This document shows, one piece after another, positions 1 to 11,000 of a DNA stretch of 64,000 nucleotides. The DNA comes from Saccharum officinarum (lineage: Eukaryota > Streptophyta > Magnoliopsida > Poales > Poaceae), in NCBI GenBank assembly GCA_020631735.1, contig CM036188.1, positions 13,124,214 to 13,188,213 of the forward strand, given 5' to 3'. A program made the translations under genes and the position numbers. The notes under the pieces are model-generated. The model was given only the letters and a program-made list of their open reading frames with translations, was not told the origin of the DNA and did not search any database. Position 1 is the first letter of the stretch. The number at the start of each line of letters is the position of its first letter.

Positions 1-423
1 GGTCAATATTAAACGTGCACAGATAGCTGCTTATTGAGACAGTTTAGTTCGTCCAGCTTTCTCACTAACTTTACAGTGGCACGAGGAATCTTCAGTTTTT
101 AGTAAAAAAATGACGAGTTTGCAACTTTTGTTGTCCGAAACTGAATTGCTTCAAATTTTAAGGGGGAAAAAAAGAGAAAACAGTAGTTTTCAGGTCTATT
201 GTGGTTGTGTGAATCAACTTGGTTTGTCAATTCAAGAACATTGACTACACACAACACTAGCTTCGTTTCAAAAAAAACACATAACACTAGCTGTTTCGTC
301 TTCATAATTAAAGTAAACAATGTTTTTTCATTGGCTATGCATCTTCTAAGAGACATGGATGGGGTTAATTAGTTATTAATTAATTAACCAAAAAAATAAA
401 AATTAAAGAGTGAACGAATTGAC

Positions 424-1320
424 CTGAACTCTGTAGAACAGCAGCGTGCAGCGCGTTCTGCGACATGGACCCGGCGGCGGCAGCCGCGTCGTCCCCGTAC
501 GCGACAATGGCCGCGACGGCGCGGACCGACCCGCTGACCACGGCCAGGTAGAGCGGCGACACGCCGGCGCCGTTGAGCTCCGCCGCCAGGCCCATGAGCG
601 CCTCCACCGCCGCCGCGGCGCCGCGGCCGCCGTGCCTCGCGGCCACGTGCAGCGCCGTGTCTCCGGCCCGGTTCTTCGCCCCGAGCACGTCGTGCACGCC
701 CCGCAGCCGCAGCCGCCGCCGGGCCTCCTCGACGTCGTCGTCGCTGTCATCGTCGTCCTCCCTGCTGGCGATGAGCCGGACGATGACGGCGACGGCGACG
801 GCGTCCGCGTGCCCCGCCCTCGCCGCGAAGTGGAGCGGCGTGTCCTGAGAGGAGGTCAGCGAGGAGAGGAGGTCCCGGTCACGACGGGCGAGTTCGGTGA
901 TCAGGCCGCAGTGGCCTTGCCCGGCGGCGATGTGGAGGAGCGTCCGGCGCTCTGCCGTCACCTCGCGGGTGTTGCAGCTTCGTCCGGGATGACTGTCTGA
1001 AATCCAAGGTGAATAAATTGAACTTAATAATTTCACGATTCATGATTTAATTTGCTTGGAGTAAAATTAGTGTACAAGACTTCTTCTCCTGATTACTACG
1101 TGCATCATATCTTTGCCGGATTTTTCAAATGGATTGGAAGGCTAGACGATGTACCATTCGCCGGCGCTGCTGCTGGGGGTGGCCGACCTTTCCGCGCCGC
1201 CGGCGATGCTGCCTGTCCACTTCCGGTGAGGATCCTGGTGACCTCCTCCGTCCGCCCCTCAAACGCGGCGACATAAAGTTTGGAGCACATGAACGTGGGT
1301 GCGGCACCCTCCTCCTCCAT
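424..1320 (-). CDS. Ankyrin-repeat protein, 5' part (first two coding exons)
   Basis: Two minus-strand exons are supported. Exon 1 (1320-1155) starts at an ATG reading MEEEGAAPTFMCSKLYVAAF and ends at donor GTACAT. Exon 2 (996-424) follows acceptor TTTCAG, and the junction restores an Asp codon in frame. Exon 2 holds ankyrin repeats recognisable by TLLHIAAGQGH, TPLHFAARAGH, TALHVAARHG and SPLYLAVVSG, with an acidic insert (EDDDDSDDDVEEA) between the second and third. It ends at a possible donor (GTCAAT) at 423, and the next exon was not found before the left edge. Plant proteins of this layout usually continue into more repeats and a C-terminal membrane (PGG) domain, the ACD6/ITN1-like group, but that part is not visible here, so membrane anchoring is only inferred. 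A truncated gene or pseudogene cannot be excluded. The exon 1 start is strengthened by an almost exact copy of its first codons at 6.7 kb. Confidence 0.6.
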
Positions 1321-1739
1321 ATGTACGTTGTGTATTTTTGTTGGAAGCCGGCGTGAGCTTCACAAGTGCGCTCATGCCATTACCCGTCCAACTTACGATA
1401 GTAGTAGCATGTTCAAGAGATAGGATGGGACAACGAGGATAGATATGGTGTACTCTGTTTTCTTAGTACTTGTCGGTTTTTTGGTTAGACAACCACATGT
1501 ATAGTATTTATTTATTATAAAATATATGCTTTGTTGAAAATGATACACAGATGGCATGCAATCACTCTCAGTTCGGGGCCATCCTATTCGAGGAACTGGA
1601 GTCATCCGATCTCAGCGCATAACAGAAGAAATGTACTCACGGCGGCCCATCCCCGTGCGCCGCCAGCATCGAGAAGAAGGGGAGGGGGCAGCACCCATCT
1701 ACGCCTTTGGTTCGGTTGCCCAGCCAGCGTTGAGTAGAT
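1321..1739. other. Upstream region of the ankyrin gene, no gene seen
   Basis: Moderately AT-rich sequence lying 5' of the minus-strand ankyrin start. No coding exon, RNA gene or bounded transposon could be recognised. It should include the promoter of that gene, but I see no convincing TATA box. Confidence 0.4.
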
Positions 1740-3189
1740 CTGAGCATTTTGCGGGCCGGGGCGGATTCGGGCTGCGCCAAAAAAAGACTGATTATTTCTG
1801 GCCAAAAAAGTCCCACCCATGATCGTCTCACTGGACAAGTCGGGCCTAATTTTCGGGTCGGGCTAGGGCCGAGCCTAGGCCTGGGCGGCCCCCTGTGCAT
1901 TTATAGTGTAAAATAGCTAAAAACAGTATTTCGGGTGGGCCAAGAAAATTTTTACTAGACAGTAGGATCTGTGTCCAGGCCATGTCCAATAAGGTTCGTG
2001 GATAGGCCAAAACCCATCGGGCTTGGGCCGAGCGGGGTCGGGCTCAGTTTGCTCAAGTCTAGTGCTGAGAAGGTGGAGACACCGAGGCGAGGCAGCCGAA
2101 GGCGAGGAGGGAGTGAGATGCAACACCATATCTATTTTTAAAACATCTAGATGCAACACTTGCAACATACGTCTCAAGACCGGTGAAACATTTGAAGCAT
2201 ATATCTAAAACATTTACAAAAACACCTCAAAACCATCGTAAAACATACGCAACATGTAGATAAAACACTTGCAACATATGTGTGAAACATATGCAACATC
2301 CAAATAAAAACACTTGCAACATACGTAAAAAAACAGATGAAACATTGCGAACAGAATTTTACAATATACGTGTGAAAGGTCCTTGTTTGGTTTTGGTAAT
2401 TGAGTGACAACCTTAGGTGGACTAATTGTGTTTAATGTGAGATACACAGGAGATTAGTCCACAGGTGATGATGTCATGAAGGAGCTTAATGCATATGAGA
2501 CATGACATGGAGTCATGTGACTAAGGTGGAGAAGATCAAGATGAGGCTTGGCTTGATGGACCGGTTGCTAGGGTGAAGAGCAAGTTGTGTGATGGCTTGG
2601 CGCCGAAGAACCGAGGCAACGGTGAAGAGCAAGTGAGGTCAAGATCGATGAACCAATACGGTCACGTGATGATATGAAGTGGATCATATCATTTGTGATA
2701 TGGTTGGTGCATGTGTTGCATCAACGTCGGAGGAGTTGGAATGGAATACGCAAGGCAAAGGTATAACCTAGGGGATTTCTATTTCACCGGTCATAGGTGT
2801 GTAGAGAAGTTGATGACCAGATTTAGGATAGATGGCCATACTATCAAGAGGGGCAAACTTGTTTACATATCGGTCATCTAGTACCACTCGTGTGATCTAA
2901 CTTTGCATCATTGCTAGGATCGAGTGGCGTGGCAAGTTGAGTGGTTAACTCCTTCAGTAAAATGATTGTGAAAATGCTAACACACTTGCACATGTTGTTG
3001 ATCACATGGTGGTGTTGGCACATTTGCGAAGGCGACGGAGTTTGGGTGGTAGAGAGGGGTTTTGGGTTCCTCTCTCTCTCCCGCCGAGCTTGCGAGGCGG
3101 GATTCAGGCGTTTTCGAGGAGTTGAAATGCCTATTTTCCACTACGCCGGAAGTCAGAGAAGAAACGGAGGCGAACGGAGGTCACCGGGG

Positions 3190-3700
3190 TGACCGGACGC
3201 TGAACCGAACGCGGTCACGGTTTGACCGGACGCGTCCGGTCCAGCAGTCAGGCGCGCGGGTGTTAGGGTTTACAACCGGCGCGTCCAGTCACTCGAGGGA
3301 CCGGCGCGTCCGGTTAGACACCCAGAAGAGTAGAGTGTGGCGAAGAGCTAATCGGACGTGCGGCGCGTCCGGTCACACGCGATCGGACGCGTCCAGTCAC
3401 ACGCGATCGGACGCGTCCGGTCGCGATGGGAGCTCTCTAGACTGCGACCGGACGCTGGCACTGTCGCGTTTGGTCGTTGCGTGGATCACGTCCGGTCGAT
3501 GCTTCGTGGGCGCGCGACGCTGTGCGATCGGCGCGTCCGGTCGGTTGAGCGGCGCGTTCGGTCGTTGCGTTTGACTGTTGGCGCGCAGTTACCGTTGGAG
3601 GATCGAGCGGTCTCTGTTCAATCCGAGAGGACACGTGGACGACGCAGGGCAATCGGACGCGGTGTAGCGCGTCCAGTCAGTTCGACCGGCGCATCCGGTC
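3190..3700. repeat. Cluster of GACCGGACGCGTCCGGTC-type palindromic units
   Basis: Inside the LTR upstream of its TATA box, variants of the palindrome GACCGGACGCGTCCGGTC recur many times as halves (GCGTCCGGTC, GATCGGACGCGTCC). They are loosely spaced rather than a regular tandem array, and very rich in CpG. As they sit in the U3-like half, they may be regulatory or methylation-prone; that is inference. Confidence 0.7.
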
Positions 3701-3752
3701 GTCCCGAAAAATGCCCAGTGAAGGGGTACAACGGCTCTTTTCGTGGAGGGGC

Positions 3753-3762
3753 TTATAAATAG
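3753..3762 (+). promoter_or_regulatory. Putative TATA box of the solo LTR
   Basis: TTATAAATAG lies about 1.4 kb into the 2.46 kb LTR, downstream of the GC-rich palindrome cluster, which is where a U3/R boundary would be expected. No other equally good TATA motif was noticed in the element. Functional activity is unknown. Confidence 0.5.
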
Positions 3763-5473
3763 CCCATTGGCCGGCCTTAGCCAGTAGCTGAGCACACTTT
3801 AGCCTTAGTGGCTTATGTTGTGGTGCTTGGGAGCCCTCTAACTCACTCATGCTTGATAGTGTTCATCGGATCAAGTGAGAGAGCGATTCTAGTGTGTTGC
3901 TTTGAGAGATTGCATCGTGTGGCACTAGGTGATCGTGTTGCAAGCCGGTGGTGCTTGTTACTCTTGGAGGTTGCCACCTCCTAGACGGCTTGGTGGCTTG
4001 TGGCTCTGTCGAAGCTCGCAAGAAGATTGTGCGAGGCTACGGAGAAGCTTTGTGAGGGAGATTGTGCTCACCCCGCGGGGATCGCGAAGAGCAACTCTAG
4101 TTGAGCGTGTCATTGAGCTACCACACTTGATGGTGGGTTCTTGCGACGCTTTTTGAGAGGCTCGGTGTGTGACCGATTAGCCGTCGAACCATGAAGTGTT
4201 GGTCGACACAACGGGGACGTAGCTTGGTGGCAACCAAGTGAACCTCGGGAGAAAATCACCGTGTCAACATTGTCTACTCTTCTCGATGGTTTGCCTTCGT
4301 ACAACACAAGCTTGTATTTACTTTCATATATACTTGTGCTTGTGTAGTTGCTCTCGTAACTAGTTTGCTTGTGTAGTTTGCTAGTTGTCTTCTTGCTTGT
4401 GTAGCTAGAAGCTTCCCTTTGCGTGACTAATTTGGTTTGTGTAACCTTGTTAGTCACATTGCTTAGTTTGTGTAGCTAAGTGTTTTGCGCTCTCTAATTT
4501 GGCATTAGTTGTCTTGTTATTGAGTTTTGCTAATGAGCTTAGGCTTTGTGCTTTTGCTTCACTAGTTGTGTAGGAGCTCCCTCGGTTGGCAAAGTACTAG
4601 TGCATAGGTTTGTGTGACCTTGCTCTAGAATTGATTAGGTGAGCTCTTGGTAAGCTTAGCACCTTAGTTGCTTAATTAGGATCTTTGCAAGGTGCTAGAG
4701 AACTTAGATAGATGGGTGTAGTCTTGGCTAGATCGATAAGTTTAATTCTGCATTTGTTTTGGTTAGCCTACGCGTTTAAGTTTTAGAAAGGACTATTCAT
4801 CCCCCTCTAGTCCGCCATCTCGACCCTTCAACGTGTACAACCATTGCAACATATGCAACATTCCAATCTACTTTTGCAATATCCTTATGAAACATTATCA
4901 ACGTACCTACGAAACATCTGAAACACCTGAAATATAGGCTTGCAACATGTGTTTTTCACCCTTCTTCTTCCGTATGACGTAGCGCAAGCAGGGAATGAAC
5001 AGGCGGAGGGCAGCACTATCGCGACCCCTTCTAGAGACGAGCGGAGGGGACGGCGAGAACATGCCATCGGTGAGCTTTGGCCGGGATGCGGATTGCCGCC
5101 GTCGTAGGCAGGCGGAGGGGAAGGCGGAGACAGGCCAGCGATGGAGCAAGCCGTCGGCTGGCTCTAGCCAGGCAAGGGTGGAGAGGAAGGGGGCGGCCAC
5201 AGGCGTAGACGGCTGCCGGTGAGCTCTGGCCGGACAGGGGCGGGAAGAAGGGGCCGATGATGGGGAGCTCTGGCAGGGCGAGGATGGAAAGAAAGGGCCG
5301 GTGGCAGGCTTAGCGATCGGCGGCGGGTGAAGGAGCCATGGGGGATGCGCGGGATGGAGGCGGTGCGGAGAGTGGAATGACCGGATGGGGATTTTTTTTG
5401 CAGGAACGCGTCCGAACGGAAGTCACGGGACGGACGTCCTGATCATCCTGATCATATCATTATCGTATATTAT

Positions 5474-6392
5474 GGGCTTTGTTTGGTTGGGTGGCCAATT
5501 CCCAACCAGGCTCTAGGAAGCCACCTTTGTGTTGTTTGTTTGCCTGTTTAGAGTCCCAAGCCAGGCTCTAGAAAGCCACCCATCACCCTTTAGCCAGGCT
5601 TCAGAAAAACATAGCCTCTAGTCGTTTTTTGGGAGTCAGGCCCTGTTCTCCTCACCTCCTGAGTGCTCACCCTCACCCGCCTGGTTCCTGGGCGTGCCGT
5701 TCCGCGTTGACGTGCTTGCGCAGGAGGGCTTCACGTTGCCAGTAGTGCCCATCGTCCCTGGTTGATTTGCTCCCAGCCATTTGCGTCGATTTGTATCCTT
5801 TGTGTCGATTTGCGTCAATTTGCGTCGATTTGTGTCGATTTGCATCTCCCTAGCTTCCCCTCCATCGCCGCCGGCATTGGGTACGGAGATCTGGCGGCCT
5901 GCTACTCTGCTGCTGCCACCGTGCTCATCCTATGCGAAATGCAGAGGGCCGAGCAACAGTCTCGCACGGTCACGGTGCTCATCCGTCTCGGTGTTGTTGC
6001 GGGCCCTATGCTCCTATGCGAAACCTCTCCAGTATCACCTCTTCTCGGTGCTCATCCTGCTGCCAGCAACAGTCTCGTGCAGCGAGTGCCCAGCAGAGGT
6101 GCTGCGTTGCCGGCCATGGCAAGGGGGCAGAGCTGCTCGGTCCTTCTCCTTCCTCCCCTGCACACCCACCACCTGTTCGACACATTGTCTGAAAGAGAGG
6201 TAAACTTACCGGCTCGAAGAAAAGGTGATTGTATCCAAAACAAACCAGATAACCAAACATGTTATTTGCTAGCCAGGCTGAGGTAAGATAGGCAACCAAA
6301 CAACTATGGATTAGCTTGCTGGGGACAGGCTAAAGCTGCCCAGGCTTGAAATCTAGCCAGGCTAGAAATAAGCCAAGAAACCAAACACACCG
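5474..6392. mobile_element. Non-autonomous DNA transposon, 919 bp, PIF/Harbinger-like
   Basis: The ends are GGGCTTTGTTTGGTTGGG on the left and ...AGAAACCAAACACACCG on the right, imperfect inverted repeats of the GGGCxxTGTTTGGTT type, with TAT on both sides as a 3 bp duplication. Further in, AGCCAGGCTCTAG-type motifs near both ends are also roughly inverted. The interior is GC-rich with open frames up to about 174 codons, but no recognised domain, so I do not call a gene. It may contain captured host sequence. Confidence 0.6.
5780..5845 (+). repeat. Short tandem repeat, TTTGCGTCGA-type unit
   Basis: About six imperfect copies of a 10-11 bp unit TTTGYGTCGA(T) occur in a row inside the 919 bp transposon. 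Confidence 0.7.
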
Positions 6393-7181
6393 TATACATG
6401 TTTATTTATTAATCAAAAGTACTGCATTGTTATACACACACTATAAAAAACAAGGTTCCACTGCTGACCATCGTTACCGTTTAAAAAGGAAAAAAAGAGG
6501 GATTGTTACGGCTTGTTCAAAAGAAAAATAGTATCACCACTGGATTTACAAGTGCCAGTTTAAAAAAACTGAGTGTGGTACCATGGCTACCTGGGTTTTT
6601 CGCAACTGGTAATGGAGGGTGCCGGCAGATTACAACAAAAATACACATCGTGGGTGCTCATCAAGTTTGGAGCACATGAACGTGGGTGCGGCACCCTCCT
6701 CCTTCATTACCACATTTGGTTAAATCGAATCTGCCGGCGTTTAACCAAAAGTGTTAATAAACTTGCTTGAGCCAAACTGTCCTAATGATTTGATATTTTC
6801 ATGCACCAATCGCTATGCACCAACAATTCCTCCTCACCTCTCATCTATCTCGTCATGTTTCTCTCACACACTTCCCAACTAGAGAAATGGGTGTCATTCC
6901 CATGCACCGCTCTCAGTTGACTGCAGGTTAATATTAACGGTGTACCACTACTGGTCGGACGGCTCTAGGTGCCACGGATTGATTTTTTAGGCTGGCAGGA
7001 AGTCTGCCAAGCATGTATATTAATACATAAGAGGAAGAGTACAAAGTGTATTTGCAAATTTACACAACGAAGAAAAAAGGTGCCAAAGCACCAAGGAGCA
7101 CTAGAATACCCAAAGTTAGGAATGATTTGCTCGGTCGCTTTGCTCTTGATAAACTGCCTCTTCCTTGAATTTTGCAATTAA
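6393..7181. other. Intergenic sequence with an ankyrin-exon fragment
   Basis: No complete gene is recognised. It contains the short ankyrin exon-1 copy at 6663-6703. The stretch at about 6965-7181 is open in both directions, but neither 70-residue translation resembles a known domain. Confidence 0.4.
6663..6703 (-). pseudogene. 41 bp copy of the ankyrin gene start
   Basis: These 41 bases match 1276-1316 exactly: the start region of ankyrin exon 1 on the minus strand, including codons for EEGAAPTFMCSKL. On the minus strand an ATG at 6707 still opens it, reading MKEEGAAPTF, but after CSKL the frame leaves the ankyrin sequence and no repeats follow. It is a gene fragment, not a functional copy. 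Confidence 0.75.
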
Positions 7182-8025
7182 TTAGAGACTGGGCTCAAAT
7201 GTCGTCTTTGGAAGACGCTTGCATTCCGCTCTTTTCGTAGCTATCAAACGACAAGGAGGATCAATGACCAAACTGCCTGAGCTGAACCATAGTTGTATTC
7301 TTTAGGACAAAGGGAGTAATACACTACTATTAAATTAAAAAATAATTAGTTGGTCTTTGCTCTGGATTCACGTGAACCCACACCACAATCTAGCTGTCCC
7401 TCTCCTCCATTCTATCTTCACCTGTCCGGCTGTCTGGAATCATCGACCCCAGCCTCCTAGGAGGACTTTGGTGAGACACTACGGGCCCCACATATCGGCA
7501 TGATTATCGTTGTTGACCGTTAAACCAGCCACTCCAGCATCTGACATTTACGGTCCCCACCTCGCGGACCCGTTACCTGCGGAAGGGGACTCCCGCACAT
7601 CGACACGGCCAGATGGCCGTTCCTTTCCAATCCAACGGACCAAACAATCACATGGAGGCCCCACTCGTCAGCGTGCAACGTGCCAGGGGCATCCCAGGAG
7701 GCGACTGGGACCCACATGGCATTCGCCTAGACACGCATCCGCTAGCGGGGGCCCCACAGCAGAACACAAAGGCTGGTTCGACCCGGGCACGTTTTTATAC
7801 AGATTTTCAAAGAAAATTGCCCAAAAAGGCAAAATAATCCCAGAAATAAAAATCGCCGTGGAGACGAGTCGCCGCCGGCACCGCCTTCCCGGCCTTCTTC
7901 TCCGACGACGGCGGAGGAGCCCTTTGGGGTGGGGGATTCCGCACCCGACTCGATCGCACCGGAGCCCCCCCGCCGCCTCCCACGGGCCAGGCCGCGCCGC
8001 GGCGCGCGCGCGCGTGCAGGCCGAG
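7182..8025 (+). promoter_or_regulatory. Promoter and 5' leader region of the sorting-nexin gene
   Basis: The region turns GC-rich from about 7450 and leads into the ATG at 8026. CCGCCGCC-type tracts at 7860-8020 are typical of grass 5' leaders. A half MITE end (GACAAAGGGAGTAAT) lies near 7310. No strong TATA box is evident near the likely start, so TATA-less initiation is possible. Exact limits of promoter and leader are not determinable here. Confidence 0.45.
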
Positions 8026-11000
8026 ATGCCGAAGAGGATGGAGAGCGTCGAGGATCTGATCGAGGAGGCCAAGCTGCGCACCGTCTGGTGGGCGCTCTGC
8101 ATCTTCGCCATCTCCTACGTCCTCACGCGTGAGCACGCCGCCCCCCTCTCTCTGCTTTCGTATCTCATTTGCGACCGAATTGGTTTCCCTCCCCCGCAAT
8201 ACAAATGTTCCGCAGCATCGCCCAGACGAGGAGGGATTAGATTGGTTCGGTAGCGACTACCTTTCCGTTTCGTGTTTATCTGCGGAACACAGCATAGGTT
8301 TGAGAGATTTGGGGTAACTGATGCTGTACACGCTGGGATTGCGATGTGATTTGATGGCTCATGCGTTACAAACTTGAGACCTTTTGTTAACAGGGCAGCT
8401 AGAGGTTGTAGTCACACGATCTGATAGCTGCTGAATCTATGCAGTAGTGACTTCTAATGCCTGTTACGTGGCATTTTTTGGAGGTTAGCTATTACTTTGC
8501 TGCCTGCATTCTATTTTAGTTAATAGTACTACTACTACGACTTTTCGGTTACAGTTACCAAGAAAGCTTGCTGGATTTGCTTGAGATCCTGAAAATCCGA
8601 ATTTTAGGATCCTTGATTTCATTTTAGGAATTTTTGCATGCATTATTTATGAAACTGCTGGAGATGGGAAGTGTAATCTAGGGTTTCCTGAGATTCTCTT
8701 TGTGGGAATTTCATTGTGGGTAGAGGGCTTCTGGATGGTCTGGTGCAAAAGATAGATGTTTTAGTGGTTATTAAAACGTGCCGAGTATGTAGCAGAGGTT
8801 TTGGCATTAGCTCTTGGATAAGTTTGAAAAGAGAGTGATGTTCATTCTGCTCTGAGGTGAGGTACAGTTTGAGTGTAAATTGTTTGGTACCAGGATGGGA
8901 TCGAAGTAATGGTTGAAGTTGAACACAAATGTAAACAGCTACTAGTTTGTGTCCTTCTGAATCATATAATGAGTATCCCTTCTTTGTCTTTTACTCGACT
9001 TGCACAGAGTTCAGTCACGGTACTATAATGATTTCTTGAGCCTTCATGATGTCAACAGATGAAAGCAAAGGGAATCTAGTGAGAGATGTGAAGTGATTTT
9101 TGCTTGTGTATTGTTTAGATATTGGTGAGTTAGCTTGGAGAAAAATAATTGCCTATAGTCCGACCACTTGGGAACCATTTCTGAAGTGATTGGCTAGTTG
9201 TCAGCGGAAAGTAGCTTAAGATAACTTAACATTTTAGCTTCACGAGGGTGGAAATGTAAGTGAAATAAGTCACTATTGAGTCATGTATAATTTTATTTAT
9301 TGTTATATTTTAAATTAAGCATGCACATATTTTTCTCTGATCTTTTTGCTTGTCAAGATAGCCTTCTTTCCTTCCTTTTTTTTTTCCATTGTTTTACTTT
9401 CTGCTCTGTGAATGTGTTAGCAATCTTTAAACACTTAGTAATTATTTATCTTTCAACCATTATTATTGACTCTTTTTTGTGTGCAGAGGTTTCTTTATGT
9501 TTGTATATGCAGTATATTTTTTAAATATATAGTCCAGTCACTTGTATCCATGCTAAGATCCATATCATTTTGTTTCAAATAGATACAAGTAAATCAATGT
9601 GGACAAATGTGCCCATGTCAATCCTTATACTTGCATTTCTTCGGTATCTCTCCTTCAAAGTGGAGTTCCGTTGGAGGGAACAGCCTGTACGTAAGCAGAC
9701 ATATTTGTCTCAAGCCTCAAAAAGGCAGTTGTCTGCAAATGATCATCGCCTTTCGACTGTACCACCAGTCTCCAGATGGAGAAGGAAAGTTGGTTCAACT
9801 TCTGTTGAGGCTGCTTTTGAAAGTTTCATTGAGAATATTTTGCGAGACTTTGTTTTAGACTTGTGGTATTCAGATATTACTCCTGACAGAGAGGCCCCAG
9901 AACTGATACGTGGCTTAGTACTTCATGCTCTTGGTGAAGTATCAGGCAGGGTGAAAGAGATGAATCTAGTTGACATGCTAACAAGGTGACTAAAGGCTTG
10001 ATATACTATCTAGTACATACCATCATTATTGAGTAATAGTTCTATGTTAATTTTTTTTCCTATTTCAGGGATATGGTTGATTTGATTGGTAACCATTTAG
10101 ATATTTTCCGGAAAAATCAAACTCTAATTGGTGTTGATGTCATGAGGACTTTGTCTTCAGAGGAAAGAGATGAGAGACTGAAGCAGCACCTAATAGTTTC
10201 ACAGGAACTTCATCCAGCACTGTTATCTTCAGAGCATGAGTACAAGGTAATAGCTAACCATTTTAGCTTTCATGTTATACAATAATACAGCCATTAATTA
10301 ATATGAATTTTAGGTTCTTCAAGAAATCGTTGGGGGCATTATGGCTCTAGTTTTGAGACCACAAGATGCACAGAGTCCACTAGTTCGCTGTTTCTCCAGG
10401 GAACTGATGACCTGCCTAGTCTTGCAACCTGTTATGAACTTCGCAAGCCCTGTGTAAGTTGTCTGCTAAAACAGCTGATTTATGGCAATATATAGGCTTC
10501 AAGTAGTCTACGGGCTGCTTAACTGTAATTTAAGTTATCGAATTTTAGTTTCCGCCTTTACCTGCACCTAAGCTTTGTTCCAAATCTTTATTTGTTGTTT
10601 GTTTGTTTTTGTTTCAGCTACATCAACGAGTTGATTGTCTACCTTCTAAACAACAAAGATACAGGTAATGTTGGAGGAAATACAAACATGGCTAATACGG
10701 AACTAGTGCCTTACAAAGGAGGTTCAGAAGGTTGTCAAATGGAATCAAGGAATTTGACTGTAGAACCTAGCAGCTTAATTCCACCAAATAATTCTGGGAT
10801 GAGGTCACTTGTTACTTCTGAATGTGGAAAGTCGAAAATGTCAGAGGATGACAATGATAGTACCATCCAATCTCGTCAGCCAGACTGGGCGGTGGTATTG
10901 GATGCAGCTACTAAAAGGAGGTCAGAGGTTCTTGCCCCTGAGAATCTTGAGAACATGTGGGCAATCGGAAGAAATTATCAAAAGAAAATGATTAAAGTAG

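Larger units (their letters stand above)
2373..4830 (+). mobile_element. Solo LTR, 2458 bp, with 5 bp target duplication
   Basis: The segment begins TGAAAGGTCCTTG and ends CGACCCTTCA, so it has TG...CA termini with short inverted ends (TGAAAGGTC against TGAAGGGTC). It is flanked on both sides by ACGTG (2368-2372 and 4831-4835), the 5 bp duplication typical of LTR retrotransposon integration. No gag, protease, integrase or reverse transcriptase sequence and no second LTR copy is present, so a solo LTR left by LTR-LTR recombination is the simplest reading. A TATA box at about 3753 on the + strand sets the orientation. The length and GC-rich upstream half fit Ty3/gypsy families with long LTRs, but the family is not proven. 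Confidence 0.85.
1740..5470. repeat. Degenerate dispersed repeat, split by a solo LTR
   Basis: The arms at about 1740-2372 and 4836-5470 are one older repeat separated by the LTR at 2373-4830. The left arm has a GGGCCGAGC-rich stretch followed by short imperfect units built on AAACACTTGCAACATA and GTGAAACATATGCAACAT. The right arm resumes with the same kind of unit (CCATTGCAACATATGCAACA) and ends in GC-rich sequence with GGGACGGACGTCC. No coding capacity was recognised and the superfamily is unknown; the outer limits are approximate because no terminal repeats or target duplication could be read. Confidence 0.45.

Noticed and set aside
1..423. A third ankyrin exon near the left edge
   Set aside because: No ankyrin-like or PGG-like frame with an acceptor could be found before the window ends.
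5762..6286. 174-codon frame inside the 919 bp DNA element
   Set aside because: Begins in a tandem repeat, has no recognisable domain and overlaps frames on both strands.
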